Of a stretch of 64,000 nucleotides of DNA, positions 11,400-22,128 are shown one piece after another. Each line of letters starts with the position of its first letter. Position 1 is the stretch's first letter. The notes beneath the pieces were generated by a model. The model ran no database searches. It saw nothing but the letters and a program-made list of their open reading frames with translations, and was not told where the DNA came from. The position numbers and the translations under genes are program-made. The stretch is taken from positions 20,946,799 to 21,010,798 of the forward strand of contig JAKZAP010000017.1 in the NCBI GenBank assembly GCA_023053575.1, given 5' to 3'. This stretch comes from Branchinecta lynchi (taxonomy: Eukaryota > Arthropoda > Branchiopoda > Anostraca > Branchinectidae).

Positions 11400-11960
11400 C
11401 GAGGTTCGTGGTAACTCCCTAATCCTATCAATTAAACTGAATAAATTACCGAATCCCAGCTGTTATACCGAATAAGTTTAGACCAATAGCTTGTTTGGGA
11501 TTCTGTATAACTACCAGATACCGGTTATTATACCGAATTGTGTTGGATCGATATAATTTCTTCGAAACTGGGACTAAAGTTGGGATTTAGGGTAACTACC
11601 GAATCCTGAAATTATGGTGAATAAAGTTCCGAATCCCATTCATGAGACCGAATAATTTTGGACCGATAGCTTTCCGAGATTCTGTAAAACTACCGAATCT
11701 TCATAAATATACCAAATAGTTCTGGCATCGAAAAATTACCAAATAATTCCAGTAAATGCTCTCAATGAATTCGTGGCAATTATACCGAATCCCGATCATT
11801 CTACCGAATAGATTTGTACCGACAGCTTATTTGGGGTTCTGTAACTACCCACCCCATAAATATACCGAATATTTAATATACCGTAAATATACCGAAAGTA
11901 TCGAACATTTTTAGCAGCCTAAAATCTGGGTCTCCGGCCCAAAATTTTACCGAATCTCAA
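11400..11960. repeat. Degenerate tandem array with ACCGAAT motifs
   Basis: Units of about 160-180 bp are visible from the recurring block (G)ACC(G/A)ATAGCTT...GGGATTCTGTA...ACTACC, at about 11482, 11659 and 11816. Many TACCGAATCCC and TACCGAATAATTT motifs lie between. No coding potential. Confidence 0.6.
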
Positions 11961-12049
11961 AAGTTGTGGGGGGGGGGGGTCAACAGATCACTTTGCATCC
12001 TTATCATTCTGCACTAGAAAGACCTCTGTCTACTTGATAAATCAGATAA

Positions 12050-12490
12050 TTGTCAGGCGTTTTACCGTGCTCCCACAAGCAATTTGTGCTTCGACTATTG
12101 CTCGAAAAAGAGCGTTTCCGCGGTATTTCGTGTGGCCCACAAGCGTGTGCGTGTTTCCGCGACACACGATTTTTGTGGCTCGCTTTATGGCTCGAATTGT
12201 ACAAACAACTGCCGAGGTGATTGTCGATGTGCCTCGATTCTAGCGGGAAATTAAATTTAGCAGCAAAACAATGTCAACAAAATAAAATTGACTACTTTCA
12301 CAAGCTTGTGGACATAAAACTAAGGATATTTGCATAGAATAGTAAGGACGAAAGCCTGAAGATCTATTTACTGAGATTTTATTTGAATTTAGTTTTTATT
12401 TTCAGACAATTGAAATTACCGCCAAAAAAAAAGACAAAACGGCGTTTCCGCGAGTTTCAACTTGTCGCTCGACTGTGTGGCCTGTGGAAA
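12050..12490 (-). repeat. Copy of the CGCGGAAACAC fold-back family
   Basis: Contains GTTTCCGCGACACA and, from about 12235, the inverse of 3840-4070, including AATTTAGCAGCAAAACAATGTCA and a GGCGTTTCCGCGAG block. Shows that the outer part of the 3.7-4.8 kb fold-back is a mobile, dispersed sequence. Fragments also occur at 13730-13900 and 38390-38520. Confidence 0.65.
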
Positions 12491-12639
12491 AACGTACACT
12501 GCCAATTTAACAACATAAATTTCACAACTCTGAAGAGTTATGTGGACAGCATAAATGCTTCAACACTTACCGAAATCTTTCTTTCTCCAAAAAAATATTT
12601 TATGAAAATAATTTATTCGCGCGTCAGTGCCCGGCAATA

Positions 12640-13210
12640 GCCGAAGAAATGTCAGTGTTATTAGCAAAGAAGGCTGTCAGAGTAGTGTCGGACGACAGTC
12701 CGGGTTTCTTCAGCCCAGTCTTCAGAATCCCAAAAAAGTCCGGATCGTATCGGCTGAGATCTAAAGGTGTTGAACAGTTTTGTCGAGAAGCGCAAGTTCA
12801 AATTTACAACAACGCGGCAGATTACTCAGGTAATGAAAAGAGGTGCTTGGGGTGTAGTCTTGGACTTGGAAGATGCATATCTTCACCTCCCCATGCATCG
12901 CCGTTCTCAGAAATATTTGCGAGTTCAGGTTGGGAACGTGGTGTACGAGCACGTTACTCTACCCTTCGGTCTCACGACAGCCCCGTGGATTTTCTCGGTT
13001 TTAATGCGAGAGGTAGCAAAATATCTCCATCACAGGAAAATTTTGATTTTCCAATATTTGGACGATTGGCTCCTAATAGCGGATTCCAGAGACCAGTGCG
13101 CGAATCATTTAGCGTTTGTCAAGCAGACACTCAGTGCTCTTGGTCTACTTGTGTTAGATTTATCTGCAGTGGTGGCCCAGTTGAAAATATGAGGACGAAT
13201 GGCTCCTTGT
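12640..13210 (+). pseudogene. DIRS-like reverse transcriptase fragment
   Basis: The frame opened at 12649 encodes AKKAVRVV...PVFRIPKKSGSYR, the start of the polymerase palm. After a small deletion or frameshift near 12755, the frame 12767-13192 (141 aa) continues with VLDLEDAYLHLPMHRRSQKYL (motif A with LDLEDAY), THE VTLPFGLTTAPWIF block, and the catalytic box FQYLDDWLLIADS. YLDDWL is characteristic of DIRS-type tyrosine-recombinase retroelements, and also of some Ty3-like RTs. The product would copy element RNA into DNA. The C-terminal part (TLSALGLLV...) breaks off at about 13190. No RNase H, methylase or tyrosine recombinase was seen. A 65-bp inverted repeat lies 180 bp downstream. Confidence 0.75.
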
Positions 13211-13382
13211 TTTAGAGTGTCAGCGAACACCACGTGATGTTTCGTTCTTGAAGTTGATGCAATAGAGTCTGATCTGTTGTAGTTTTGTAGTAATAAAAGT
13301 GCAATTATTTGTCTGGTATGCCCACCTCCTGTTGTGGTAATTCAGAGCAATCATAAAGTATTAAACAGGTATAGCGATATAG

Positions 13383-13706
13383 AATTGTAACTTTTTAAAG
13401 AAGTAAAGTTAAATTCTATTAGATATACTTACCTGTTTCATACTTTAAGTTTTTATTTCCCGCCCATCCTCCCCGCTTGTGTCAGATGTTTTCTGATCGA
13501 AATGTACTGAAGAGCGGAAGCCGCTAGGGGGTTGATGGTGGTTTGGCACTATTTTGAATTTACGCCGCACTTCCTAGCGGAAGTTGCAAGCTTTTCAGTT
13601 TTCGTACCATATGTCGGTAGATGGAAGGAATAGAGCAATCATAAAGTATGAAACAGGTAAGTATATCTAATAGAATTTAACTTTACTTCTTTAAAAAGTT
13701 ACAATT
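13383..13706. repeat. Perfect 65-bp inverted repeat, 194-bp spacer
   Basis: Arms 13383-13447 and 13642-13706 read as exact reverse complements, containing TACTTACCTGTTTCATACTT and its complement. A diverged partial third copy (GAGCAATCATAAAGTATTAAACAGGTA) lies at 13351. Near-perfect identity implies a recent event or gene conversion. It may be the end structure of the adjacent DIRS-like element, since DIRS elements carry inverted termini, or a separate fold-back MITE. Confidence 0.75.
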
Positions 13707-14417
13707 TGGTCACGAATTTGCCACTACACATAAATTGCCTGCTGGAATCAAACCACAAAAACACCTTGACGGTTGTTTGTCAACTTCGGGACACAAAAAC
13801 CTTATTCGTGGAACACACACCTGTGGTCCAGAATATGGACCGTGGAAACACTAATTTCAAGCCACAACTGAGCCACATATACGTTGTGGTATTGCTGAAA
13901 AGCTCCTATAGACTCAGCAATCGGCGATCTTGTCAAGAGTGTTCACAGACGAATCAAACCTCAGCTCTGTAGAAGGATGGTTCACGCGTGGTTAACTGAT
14001 CTGGATCAATAGAACATGGTTTATCACCAGAGCAACTTCAGACACGAAGTCATCTCGCGATGCTGAGCTTTCCCGGGAGGATCGATTGGCTAAGATTTCC
14101 CAGACGGCAGCTTCAGGACGATCTGAAGAATCTCAAAAATCAAAGGTATCCCGGATATGAGCAACTTACGAGGGCCATTTCAAATCGCAATTCATCTGTT
14201 TTTATTTATTTATTATTGCATTTGGCGTTAAGTGATATGTTCCCCGAGGACTCGCAGTTCAATAAGTTTTATTCATGGGATATTCACGTGGTAGCCTATC
14301 CCCGTGTAACGAGTTGGGGCAGAGGAATTTTAAAGTTGAAGATCTTGGATTTGAATTTGAAAATTATTTTGGCGCTGCTAAGGGAATTTCGATTTTACCA
14401 TCTTCGGGTCTAGTATA
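13707..14417. other. Non-coding stretch
   Basis: Left part (13730-13900) contains degenerate CACAA.../CGTGGAAACAC motifs of the fold-back family. The frame at 14060-14413 (117 aa) has no recognisable domain and runs up to MITE-B; not accepted as a gene. Confidence 0.5.
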
Positions 14418-14709
14418 GAGCGTATTCTACCCTACTTACCACAGTTACTACACATGACGTCACGATTCTGGCTTTTTGCCGTCAAGGCTGGAACAATTTT
14501 TCGATTTTCCAGCAGAATATCATGCCAGGGGTGAATCCCACCAATCACGTAACAGAGATCCGTAGTTAGTACACCGAGCGTGGTAAGCAAATAGTTACTA
14601 TTAGTTACTCTTTCAAGAAGATTGGAACGGTCAGCGTAGTAACTTTTGGTGAGGTTGGAACAGAACTAGTAACTAATAGTTACTATTTGTTGAAGGGTGG
14701 AACACGCTC
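14418..14709. mobile_element. MITE-B copy 1
   Basis: 292 bp. Left end GAGCGTATTCTACCCT, right end AGGGTGGAACACGCTC; these are inverted with two mismatches. Flanked by ATA on both sides (14415-14417 and 14710-14712). Interior holds GTAGTAACTA/TAGTTACTA repeats and an internal ACCGAGCGTGGTAAGC that copies the end motif. No coding capacity. Confidence 0.8.
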
Positions 14710-15241
14710 ATAGTGACGTTCAGCATACTCACTGCTGAATTGACATGACAAATTTCAAGCCGACGTGGAGAATTCGAATTGTTAATAATCATTGCAATAA
14801 GAAGGCTTTCGCCTCTATAAATTTCTCGGTACACTTTACACGCTAAATTGAATTTCAGCCAGGTAGTAGTCGACACCTGCTTTGAATTGGTTCACAACAC
14901 TTTCTGGGAGATTATTCTACAATTTGGTTTCTAAAGCTCCATTTTCCGATGTCTTTTCGGAATCTCTAACCACTCAGTTTCAAGTTGTGATTGAAAGTGA
15001 AGACATCATCAGGCCTAATATTATCATAATAACTATGGCAATTTTTGTTTTTTGTTTTTAATGAAGGTCATATCTGAAGATAGCATTGCACGTGACCCGA
15101 AACAAATTTATTTTTCGGCAATCGTTTAGAGTGGTGGTGCTAAATATTTAAAGCAAGGAGGTAGAAGCACACATAGTTACGACAAATCCAAAAGAAAAAG
15201 CTCATTCGATAAAACTTTTTCTTTGAATAGCCGAGCAACTA

Positions 15242-15782
15242 AAGGACCGTTCACGCTTCTGTTGCAACATGAATAAAAATACTTCGCCTTGTAAGCCTTA
15301 TCCTCCTCTTCCGTTCTACTTGAAAATCAAGTTGTACGCCCACGTATACGCAGATTAACCACACGGAGCCTGGAGCCTGACAATGAATCCCAAGAGAACC
15401 TAACCTTTGATGACTTTAGGACACTGGATATCCTGAATTGTGCAATTATAGATCAGCGTCGACCGGTTCGTTTTTGTGCAAATTCAGTATAATATCTGTT
15501 GCTGTGCCTGTTGGACCAATGTAGATTTCTCGATTTAGTTTGGCATGTAGTTGTCACAACACAATTAGCTGTACAGTTTAGTATGACTGACTTTCCTTTC
15601 AAAGAGCTCATTCAGTTTCAGTTATATTACAAATACCTCTCCTTATCCGTTTCTTTCTTTCTTCCTTGACAGTCAGATGATGGAAAAGCACGCTGTGATT
15701 GGTCACGTATTTTGTGAACCCGTTCCTATTGATTGTATAATTCAGGAATTCTGCACCTTAAACGTAAGCTTGAACGGTCCTT
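15242..15782. mobile_element. TIR element, about 540 bp
   Basis: Perfect 12-bp inverted ends AAGGACCGTTCA / TGAACGGTCCTT, extended by (C/A)GCTT on each side. A third partial end (CGGACCGTTCAAGC) lies at 16555. No target duplication is clear and no transposase is present. Confidence 0.65.
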
Positions 15783-15785
15783 AAG

Positions 15786-16169
15786 TAAAGCCAGGCTTCA
15801 CCTTCCAGATTACCAGACGTCCGGGTCTTCCGCATAGTCAAGCCAACCCGTCCAGATTTTCATGATAATGATGACATCCAGTTTTGCTTTCTGCAACATT
15901 TCCTAGATGCCCCTTTCGCATTTCAAATATCTCTTGCATCCCGCAGTCACAACTGTCAATCACTTTCCCTTTCCTTCCTACATTTGCATATTTGTTCTGT
16001 CTCCCGAATGGATTGCCTCTATGGTACCTTCCAGACATCCGGAATCTGGGGTGTCCAACACCCCGGACTTCCAGGCGTTTTTGGCCAGGCTTCACCTTGC
16101 AGATCCGTCTCGACAAAAACGGTTGTCTGGAATCCCGAAGAAAAATCTGGAAGGTGAAGCCTCGCTTTA
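15786..16169. mobile_element. Mariner-like TIR element (TA-flanked)
   Basis: Inverted ends TAAAGCCAGGCTTCACCTTC and the reverse complement of the right end TAAAGCGAGGCTTCACCTTC differ at one position; similarity extends to CCAGATT. Taking TA as the target duplication leaves AAGC-starting TIRs, as in Tc1/mariner MITEs. The frames 15838-16116 (-) and 15884-16207 (+) lie inside it and show no domain. Confidence 0.65.
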
Positions 16170-16854
16170 ACGCATTTTCGTCTGATCTTCCAAGCCTATT
16201 TAAGTGAATAAGTGACGGGTAACTACAGTGTCGGATCTCAGCTCTATTCGGTTAAACTTAAAGAAGGAAAGTTGTATTTTAAAACATTTGAATTTCAGCC
16301 TTGTTCATGATGGTCCCTGATAAGTACGTGTACAAACACTCCGATTTTTGCAGTCGGATGCAAATTTCCTCCTTCGCTCCGAAATTTTAAGTCATCGCAT
16401 GTGGGTTTCCCACTAGTGAACTTCTCAGCATATTTTCGCATCGAAATCTTATCAGGCTGTGTGTGGACGCTGCTTAAAGCTCAAAGGACAAAGGACTTAT
16501 ATTTAACTGCCAAGTAAAATCCGATGCCAGTTAGCATTTTCCAGTTGAGAATCGGACCGTTCAAGCACACCTCGCACTATTTAATCTTTATGTTCCAGTA
16601 TTGAACACTATTTGAATACTGTAAAACTAGGCTCTGCTAAAACTAGGCACGGCTTTGGCTATTTTAAGTCTATTCCCAGGACCACCGACTTCTAGCAAAA
16701 ACTCAGATAACCGGTTTTACGCATCTATGGCATGATACGCGAAAACTCATCGGGAGCGTGATGCGCATGGGAAATACTCAATCGTGCCAAGTGCGAAGAT
16801 TGGTGAGGTGTTGTCAGCGACTTTAAAATTTAACATTTGAAATTTGGGTTCCAG
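16170..16854. other. Non-coding stretch
   Basis: No gene recognised. The part near 16625-16700 (GGCTCTGCTAAAACTAGGC, TTTGGCTATTTTAAG) is similar to 58775-58850 and to the inside of the repeat at 16855-17210. Confidence 0.45.
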
Positions 16855-17210
16855 GCTCAACTTACAGTATTTTAAAATATTTGAGTCCTTTAAAAATATG
16901 CTGTGCTTTCAACAAATAACCCGCGGTTTTGGCTGTTTTAAGCCTTTTCCGAGACCCGTTGACATGTAGCGGAAACAGGGAAACAATTTACATAACCGTT
17001 TTTCTGATGGAAAAACTTCTCGAAGACAACCGTCGACAGCGTGATACACATTGAAGGTAGCAAAACAGGGCAAGTGGGAAAATCAGCGTGGTTTTGTTAG
17101 AGGGGTTAGAATATACCGTACGGAATTGGGGTCTCCGGGTTTAGTAGTATATGGTGTGATTATGGAAGTAGGTTGCATCAGTATTATGGGTAAGACAGGT
17201 CCTTGAAGAA
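16855..17210 (+). repeat. Dispersed repeat of about 350 bp, copy 1
   Basis: Reverse complement of 35118-35458 with good identity, including TTTTGGCTGTTTTAAGCC, CGTCGACAGCGTGATACAC and GGTTGCATCAGTATTATGGG. An apparent shared peptide between the two copies follows from shared DNA. No terminal structure recognised. Confidence 0.65.
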
Positions 17211-17364
17211 TTACTGAATGCAAATTGGAAATAAGTTGCATCATAGGCACGACGGGTCCCTTAACTACACGCCACACAACCAACCAGTATGTGATTATCT
17301 GGATAGAACTCGGAATCGCTAAGAGCTTTCAGCGACGTAGTGAGGCTCCATACCCGCATGGAAG

Positions 17365-18700
17365 TATTGCTTTTTGGGATCCCGAAACCTAAGTGGAGGG
17401 ATACCTATGACACCGCAAAAATGTCCGTCTGTCTGTGAGCACGATAACTCTCGAATCGCATGAGATATTTTGATGAAACTTGGTGTGAGGACTCTATGGG
17501 TCAAGGGTAAGTTCAAGTTCGTAGACGGGCTCTGTCGCCCTACATTTAGGGGTGGGGGAGGGGGTTCAAATTAAGGGGCAAACAAAATATTTTTAAACAG
17601 CCAATGGGATAGTCGATTATGAGCTAGGAAGAAATTGAAGATACTGGGCTATACAGTGTGTTCTTTCTACAAATTTCCATGTGTCAGATGGTGGGGTCAA
17701 CTGTTCTAAACTTCTATTAATCCTGTCGGTGAGAGGACTTCGTTTAAAGATTTATGCCGGCGCCTTTTTTGTCCATACAACTTCAAGTCCCGTCGGCGCT
17801 AACTGGTTTAGAACAGTTGACCCCACCATCTGACACATGGAAATTTGTAGAAAGAACACACTGTATAGCCCAGTATCTTCAATTTCAAGCAAAATGTTTC
17901 AAAGTCAGCTTGGGCTCAAAGAATATTTAGGAAGAAATGCTGAACGCGAATAGCAAAGCCCGGTCAAAAGTAAAAGTTTCATTTGAAGTTGATTAAATGT
18001 TCAGTTTAGGGTAAGAAGACAAGTTGAACACGATGATGAAAACCATTTTCTCGCCGGACGAGTAGTGTGTCCGGGATCCGGCAAAAACCGGAAAGTGTGT
18101 TAAAAGTAAAAGCTTAATTTGGAGTTGATTAAATGTTCGGTTTAGGGGTAAGTAGACATGCTGAACACTTATCTGAAAAGCATTTTCTACCCGGACAACT
18201 AATTAGCCCGGAATCAGGCCAAAACCGGAAAATTTGTTAAAAGTAACAAGTTTACTTGAACTTGATTAGATGACAGATTTAGGGGTAAGAGAGACGCTGA
18301 GTCTTTATATGACAATCATTTTTTAACAGGACATATAATTTTCCGGAATCCGGTTGTAACTGGTTTGTTTTAGAAGCTATACTTTTATCTGAAATTGGTT
18401 ATATGTTCTTTATAGGGATAAGGAGATACCGTACGCTGAATTTGATTCTGAATTTTCTTTTTTTGCTGGACAAGTAGTTCGCTCGGCATTCGGCCGAAAC
18501 CGGAAATTTGGCAGAACATAAATCAGGAAGTTTCGGTCAGTATCGTGGGCTTTGAGTATATGGCTTATGGAGGTATGTCTGAATTTGGTTTTCTCTAATG
18601 ATTAGACTGGCGAAGACTGGATCTGGCGAAGACACGACCCCGTTGTCTGGATCAAATATTAGATTTTTGGGATCCCATCGAAACCTTAGGTCTTGTTAGT
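17365..18700 (-). mobile_element. TCE2 copy 1, carrying a fold-back insertion
   Basis: On the minus strand it runs from ACCTAAGGTTTCGATGGGATCCCAAAAATCTAA (18650-18697) to TCCACTTAGGTTTCGGGATCCCAAAAAGC (17365-17395), so GGGATCCCAAAAA is a subterminal inverted motif. The interior has four or so units of about 130 bp, each with CTTTTACTTTTAAC, CCGGTTTT(T)GCCGG, TCCGG...GAACTA and ATTTAATCAACT. The AAGTTTCATCAAAATATCTC block and a short GACAGACGGACA stretch precede the 3' end. Non-coding. Confidence 0.75.
17636..17927. mobile_element. Fold-back insertion with 81-bp perfect inverted arms
   Basis: Arms 17631-17711 and 17806-17886 are exact reverse complements around a 94-bp spacer. The 292-bp insertion is bounded by the 11-bp direct repeat TAGGAAGAAAT (17625-17635 and 17928-17938), and TCE2 sequence resumes on both sides. 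The spacer contains GTCGGCGCTAACTGG-like sequence and no coding region. Arm identity suggests a recent insertion. Confidence 0.8.
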
Positions 18701-19192
18701 AATGTGTTTTTGTTTTGTTTTGTATATGGCCATATTCGGCTCTCAAATACACTTATTATTACTTATCATTATAGCAGCCTGCGTAAAATGTAAATCGGAA
18801 AAGCGAATTTGTTTGCCAGGCTGCAACTGATCACAACTCTGCATCAGTGTAGGCCTACGGTCACAAGTCATACTTGCCAAAATTTGAAGCAGAACTCTCA
18901 AACTACTAAGTACTTTGAATATATATAATTAATCTTCTTTTTTTTTCACAGTTGTTCGGGTGGGGCTGAAACTGGTAATGAGTAAATATTAAGGATGCTT
19001 GTTGTGCGTAGTGTTCACGTTTAATTGTTCGTTATTTAAGTCATAGGCTAGGTGGATAATAAGTTATTGTGTTTAGTTATTTATTTATTAGATACAAGTA
19101 GTATTAATAAATTGCAGCACAAGTCCTTAATATACTGAAATGTAAGATCAGCATTTCGAAATGGCTACTCTATTCAAGTTCCCAGCAAGGGA
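18701..19192. other. Non-coding stretch
   Basis: No gene recognised. A 50-bp block at 19137-19186 (AAGATCAGCATTTCGAAAT, CTACTCTATTCAAGTTCCC) recurs directly at 20675-20726. Confidence 0.5.
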
Positions 19193-19335
19193 TCGATTAA
19201 AGAGAGGCACGGCACAGCACGACGTAGTGTAGGTGGCACGAGTACTAAAAGGAGGCAGGAAAACGAAATGGGTCCTTTCAGGTTTCAGATTGAGGGGCAG
19301 GAACAATGATCTAACGTGCCTTCTCTTAGGATCTG
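19193..19335 (+). repeat. Direct repeat unit, empty of MITE-E
   Basis: Similar to 19660-19798: both contain GAGGCACG...TAGTGTAGG, GAGTACTAAAA, GGGCAGGAACAATG and AACGTGCC-TTCTCTTA. In this copy TTCTCTTA continues straight into GGATCTGG, whereas the second copy is interrupted by MITE-E. Confidence 0.7.
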
Positions 19336-19379
19336 GAGTTTTGATCTCTCACTTACTCTTCATCTTACTGTACTTCTAT

Positions 19380-19565
19380 CACCTGCCAACAAGGCCGTAC
19401 CCCCTAGCCCCCCCCCCCCCCGCGAAACACACAAAATTAATGATTTTCATAGGTTTTTCCCTCTGATCTGTGTGTTTTTTCTACTTTTTTGTCCGACCAG
19501 CAGGCAACCCCCCCCCCCCCCGAAAGACAGACCCCCTCCGAAATAAATTCCTAGATACGGGCCTG
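19380..19565. repeat. G/C-run element related to 3328-3498
   Basis: C-runs at 19409-19420 and 19508-19520 frame a segment containing CCCTCTGATCTGTGTG and GTCCGACCAGCAGG; the right end reads CCTAGATACGGGCCTGCC, the inverse of the CAGGCCCGTATC terminus. Inserted in the direct-repeat unit family. Confidence 0.6.
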
Positions 19566-19798
19566 CCTGTCAATCTGCTTTTGTTACTCGTGCCTCCTCC
19601 GTCCTGCCGTGCCGTGCCAGCCTGAAGACATCATAACTCGAGACCACGTGCTAAGAACGGGATCGACTAAAAAGAGGCACGACACGACATGACATAGTGT
19701 AGGAGGCAGGAGTACTAAAAAGAGGCACGAAAGCTTAAAAGGCCCTTTTAGGCTTACGAGTGAGGGCAGGAACAATGCTCTAACGTGCCCTTCTCTTA

Positions 19799-20354
19799 AG
19801 CACTGTCCTAATAGGTGTAATAAGGTGTATTACCGCGTATAAGACTTATTACAGATTCCTCTTTTCCTCAGAGCGCGCTGTAATAAGGTGAATAAGGAGA
19901 ATAGACTAGCGTTCTATTCTGGCTTATGCATGGCCAATCAGATCGCTTGGTTGGTTCCGCCAGCGGGCCGAGGAGAGGCGCAGCGTCGTCAGGGTTGCCA
20001 AAGAAAGCACAACAGTTCTACTTTGTTGGAAGCTAAAGAAACAACTTTTCTTAACAAAAACACGTTTTTGTTCTATTATGACGGCTTTTCGTCAGTTCGA
20101 GGATCAATGCTGTCCATCCGTTATTTTAATAGCTTTTTTACAGTATAATTTGTGTTATATTGTACTCGTGAACTTCAAGTAGTACCAAGAACCTTTTCGG
20201 ATATTTTTAGAGCTCGAAAAATTGTATTACCTTGGCAACACCGGAAGCAGCATTGATAAGAACCTCTTGGGTTGTATTTGAACAGGCGTGTGTATTAAGA
20301 CGTAAACATCGCGTATAGCGCTATTCACGTTATTACACCTATTAGGACAATGCT
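19799..20354. mobile_element. MITE-E: Harbinger-like, TTA target duplication
   Basis: 556 bp with ends AGCACTGTCCTAATAGGTGT and, inverted, AGCATTGTCCTAATAGGTGT; similarity runs to about 30 bp. Flanked by TTA on both sides (19796-19798 and 20355-20357). A related uninterrupted site is at 19326-19328. A TTA/TAA 3-bp duplication is typical of PIF/Harbinger. The frame at 19888-20148 has no recognisable domain. Confidence 0.8.
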
Positions 20355-20357
20355 TTA

Positions 20358-21735
20358 GGGTCTGGAATTAAGAACTCTCACTTGCTTGTCTACTTCTGCT
20401 ACTTAAAAATCTCTTTTTATTACTCGTGCCTCCTAGGCCGTGCTTCTTTTCATTAGATGCCTCCCAGCAACTGGTAGACTCAACAACCAGGCTGAGTCAA
20501 TCATTTACATTGTCCGCACTGAAATTTTCGAATACTCTCCCACTAGTGAAACAAAAAGGTTTCACGTTATTCCAACTTGAAGAGTAGCTCATTTACCTCA
20601 TTTCCTCAAACTAATCATACTGATTCAAAATGCCATCTCCTTCCAAACAACGCTTAGAATTCCAGTTTATATATACTGAAATAAGATCAGCATTTCGAAA
20701 TAGCTACTCTATTCAAGTTCCCAGCAACTGGTAGACTCGAAATCCAGTCTGAGTTAATTATTTAGATTTTAAGCACAAAACTTTCATTTCCCTCTAAGGT
20801 CTGAATAAATAAGCCTCCCTCTCCTCTGAAAGTCTCGGTACAAGAACTCTTCTTTCATGGAAACGGATTCGTCGAATCGGTGAAATAAAATAAAGAGCTG
20901 AAACTGAATTTTCTGTGAGACTGATCGGCGAAAAGGAAGAATCCCCCTTCTAATTTCCTTCTTTCCTCCTTTAGTTAGTAACATATAGAACAAGGTGATT
21001 CCGTATGAATTCACAATTATTTAGTTAGTAGGCTAACATTGAATTTCGAATTCTTTCGATAGAATTATTTGAGAAGAATTTGGTCTTCCAACCATGAAAT
21101 CCGTTGGTTTACCACTAGTCTGGTATTCGGGTCGTGTTTGTTTGGTTTCTTTTGAAGTCAGATAAATCTTTCTTTGGGGATAGCTTTTCGGGAAATTTTA
21201 AAGTTGGTTTGAGGTAAAGAAGGGGTTCCTGTAATTTGAATCCCTTCGTGCACGAGACGGCGTTTCTTCGATCGACCTCATTAGTGCAGTAATGTAGCAC
21301 CCGGTTGGTATATAAAATTCACCTCATGTCAACGTGGAAATTGCCCACGTGGCCTGTGAGGCAATGTCCTTGGGACCAATTATCTCTAGGACGATTTGTC
21401 CTTGTAAACAAGTACTCACTGTGTGGTCTGTCGGGACGAATTATCTGGGGAACTAACGATTTGTCTGACGAGTAATTAGTGAGTATCCTTACTTGTAGTT
21501 ACAACGGGATGTAACCAGGCAATTTCCGCCTTATCCTGCGTCCATGAGTTTTGAGACAGTGACATCCCAGATGTCTTCATCTTGCACCAGCTCTAGGGTG
21601 ACACCTAGCCAGCAGCTGTCGCATTTTCATCCGAAGCCGCTCGGGTAACCTCTGGAAACCGCTCACAGGCTCAAGGCTCATTTTTACGGTCGCCCACCAA
21701 TTTTGGAGCTGGCCACCCGGTCTCCACTACCAAGA
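20358..21735. other. Non-coding stretch
   Basis: No gene recognised. Includes the second copy of a 50-bp block (20675-20726) and, at about 21330-21480, repeated GGACGA(A/T)TT...AACGATTTGTC motifs of unknown origin. Confidence 0.45.
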
Positions 21736-21739
21736 GGGA

Positions 21740-21900
21740 ATACTCTATATGACTAAGTCCAAAACACACCAGTGACCGTCAGGAAGAAGGACGTCGATCT
21801 TCGGTGACACGACTTCTGCCTTTCTTCCGCTAGGTACCCGTAGAGGCCGGAGATTTTGCATCGGCAAGGAGAGATAGTCATCAAGAGTATTGGTTCTCCC
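21740..21900 (+). repeat. Repeat with MITE-A empty site
   Basis: Matches 36262-36428: both hold AGTCCAAAACAC(A/G)CCAGTGA, CTTCCGC-AGGTACCC and GAGAGATAGT. Here GAGAGATAGT reads directly into CATCAAGAGTAT, while at 36429 a MITE-A sits at exactly that point. Confidence 0.75.
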
Positions 21901-22128
21901 CCGAGAACTTCTACAACCAGGCGGTCTGTTGGGAGCCTAAGGAAGAACAGAGCCAACATAGGCGACGAGTGTTGGGGGCGGCTGCAGCTCTTTGGCCGTT
22001 GGCGGATTGTCTCTATAATGAATTGTCCATGGAAAGAATTGTTCCACAACTTGCTGAATTTCTTTAACTAAAGTGATATAGGCCCACTCCGTTTCAACAC
22101 AAGCTAGATTACAAATGAGGTTTGTGAT

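Noticed and set aside
14060..14413. 117-aa frame as a possible host gene
   Set aside because: No domain, no splice or promoter context, adjoins a MITE; composition is that of neighbouring non-coding DNA.
17083..17283. Peptide GPVLPIILMQPTSIITPY shared with 35110-35235, suggesting a conserved small protein
   Set aside because: The two sites are inverted copies of one DNA repeat (16855-17210 and 35118-35458) similar well beyond the frame, so peptide similarity is expected.
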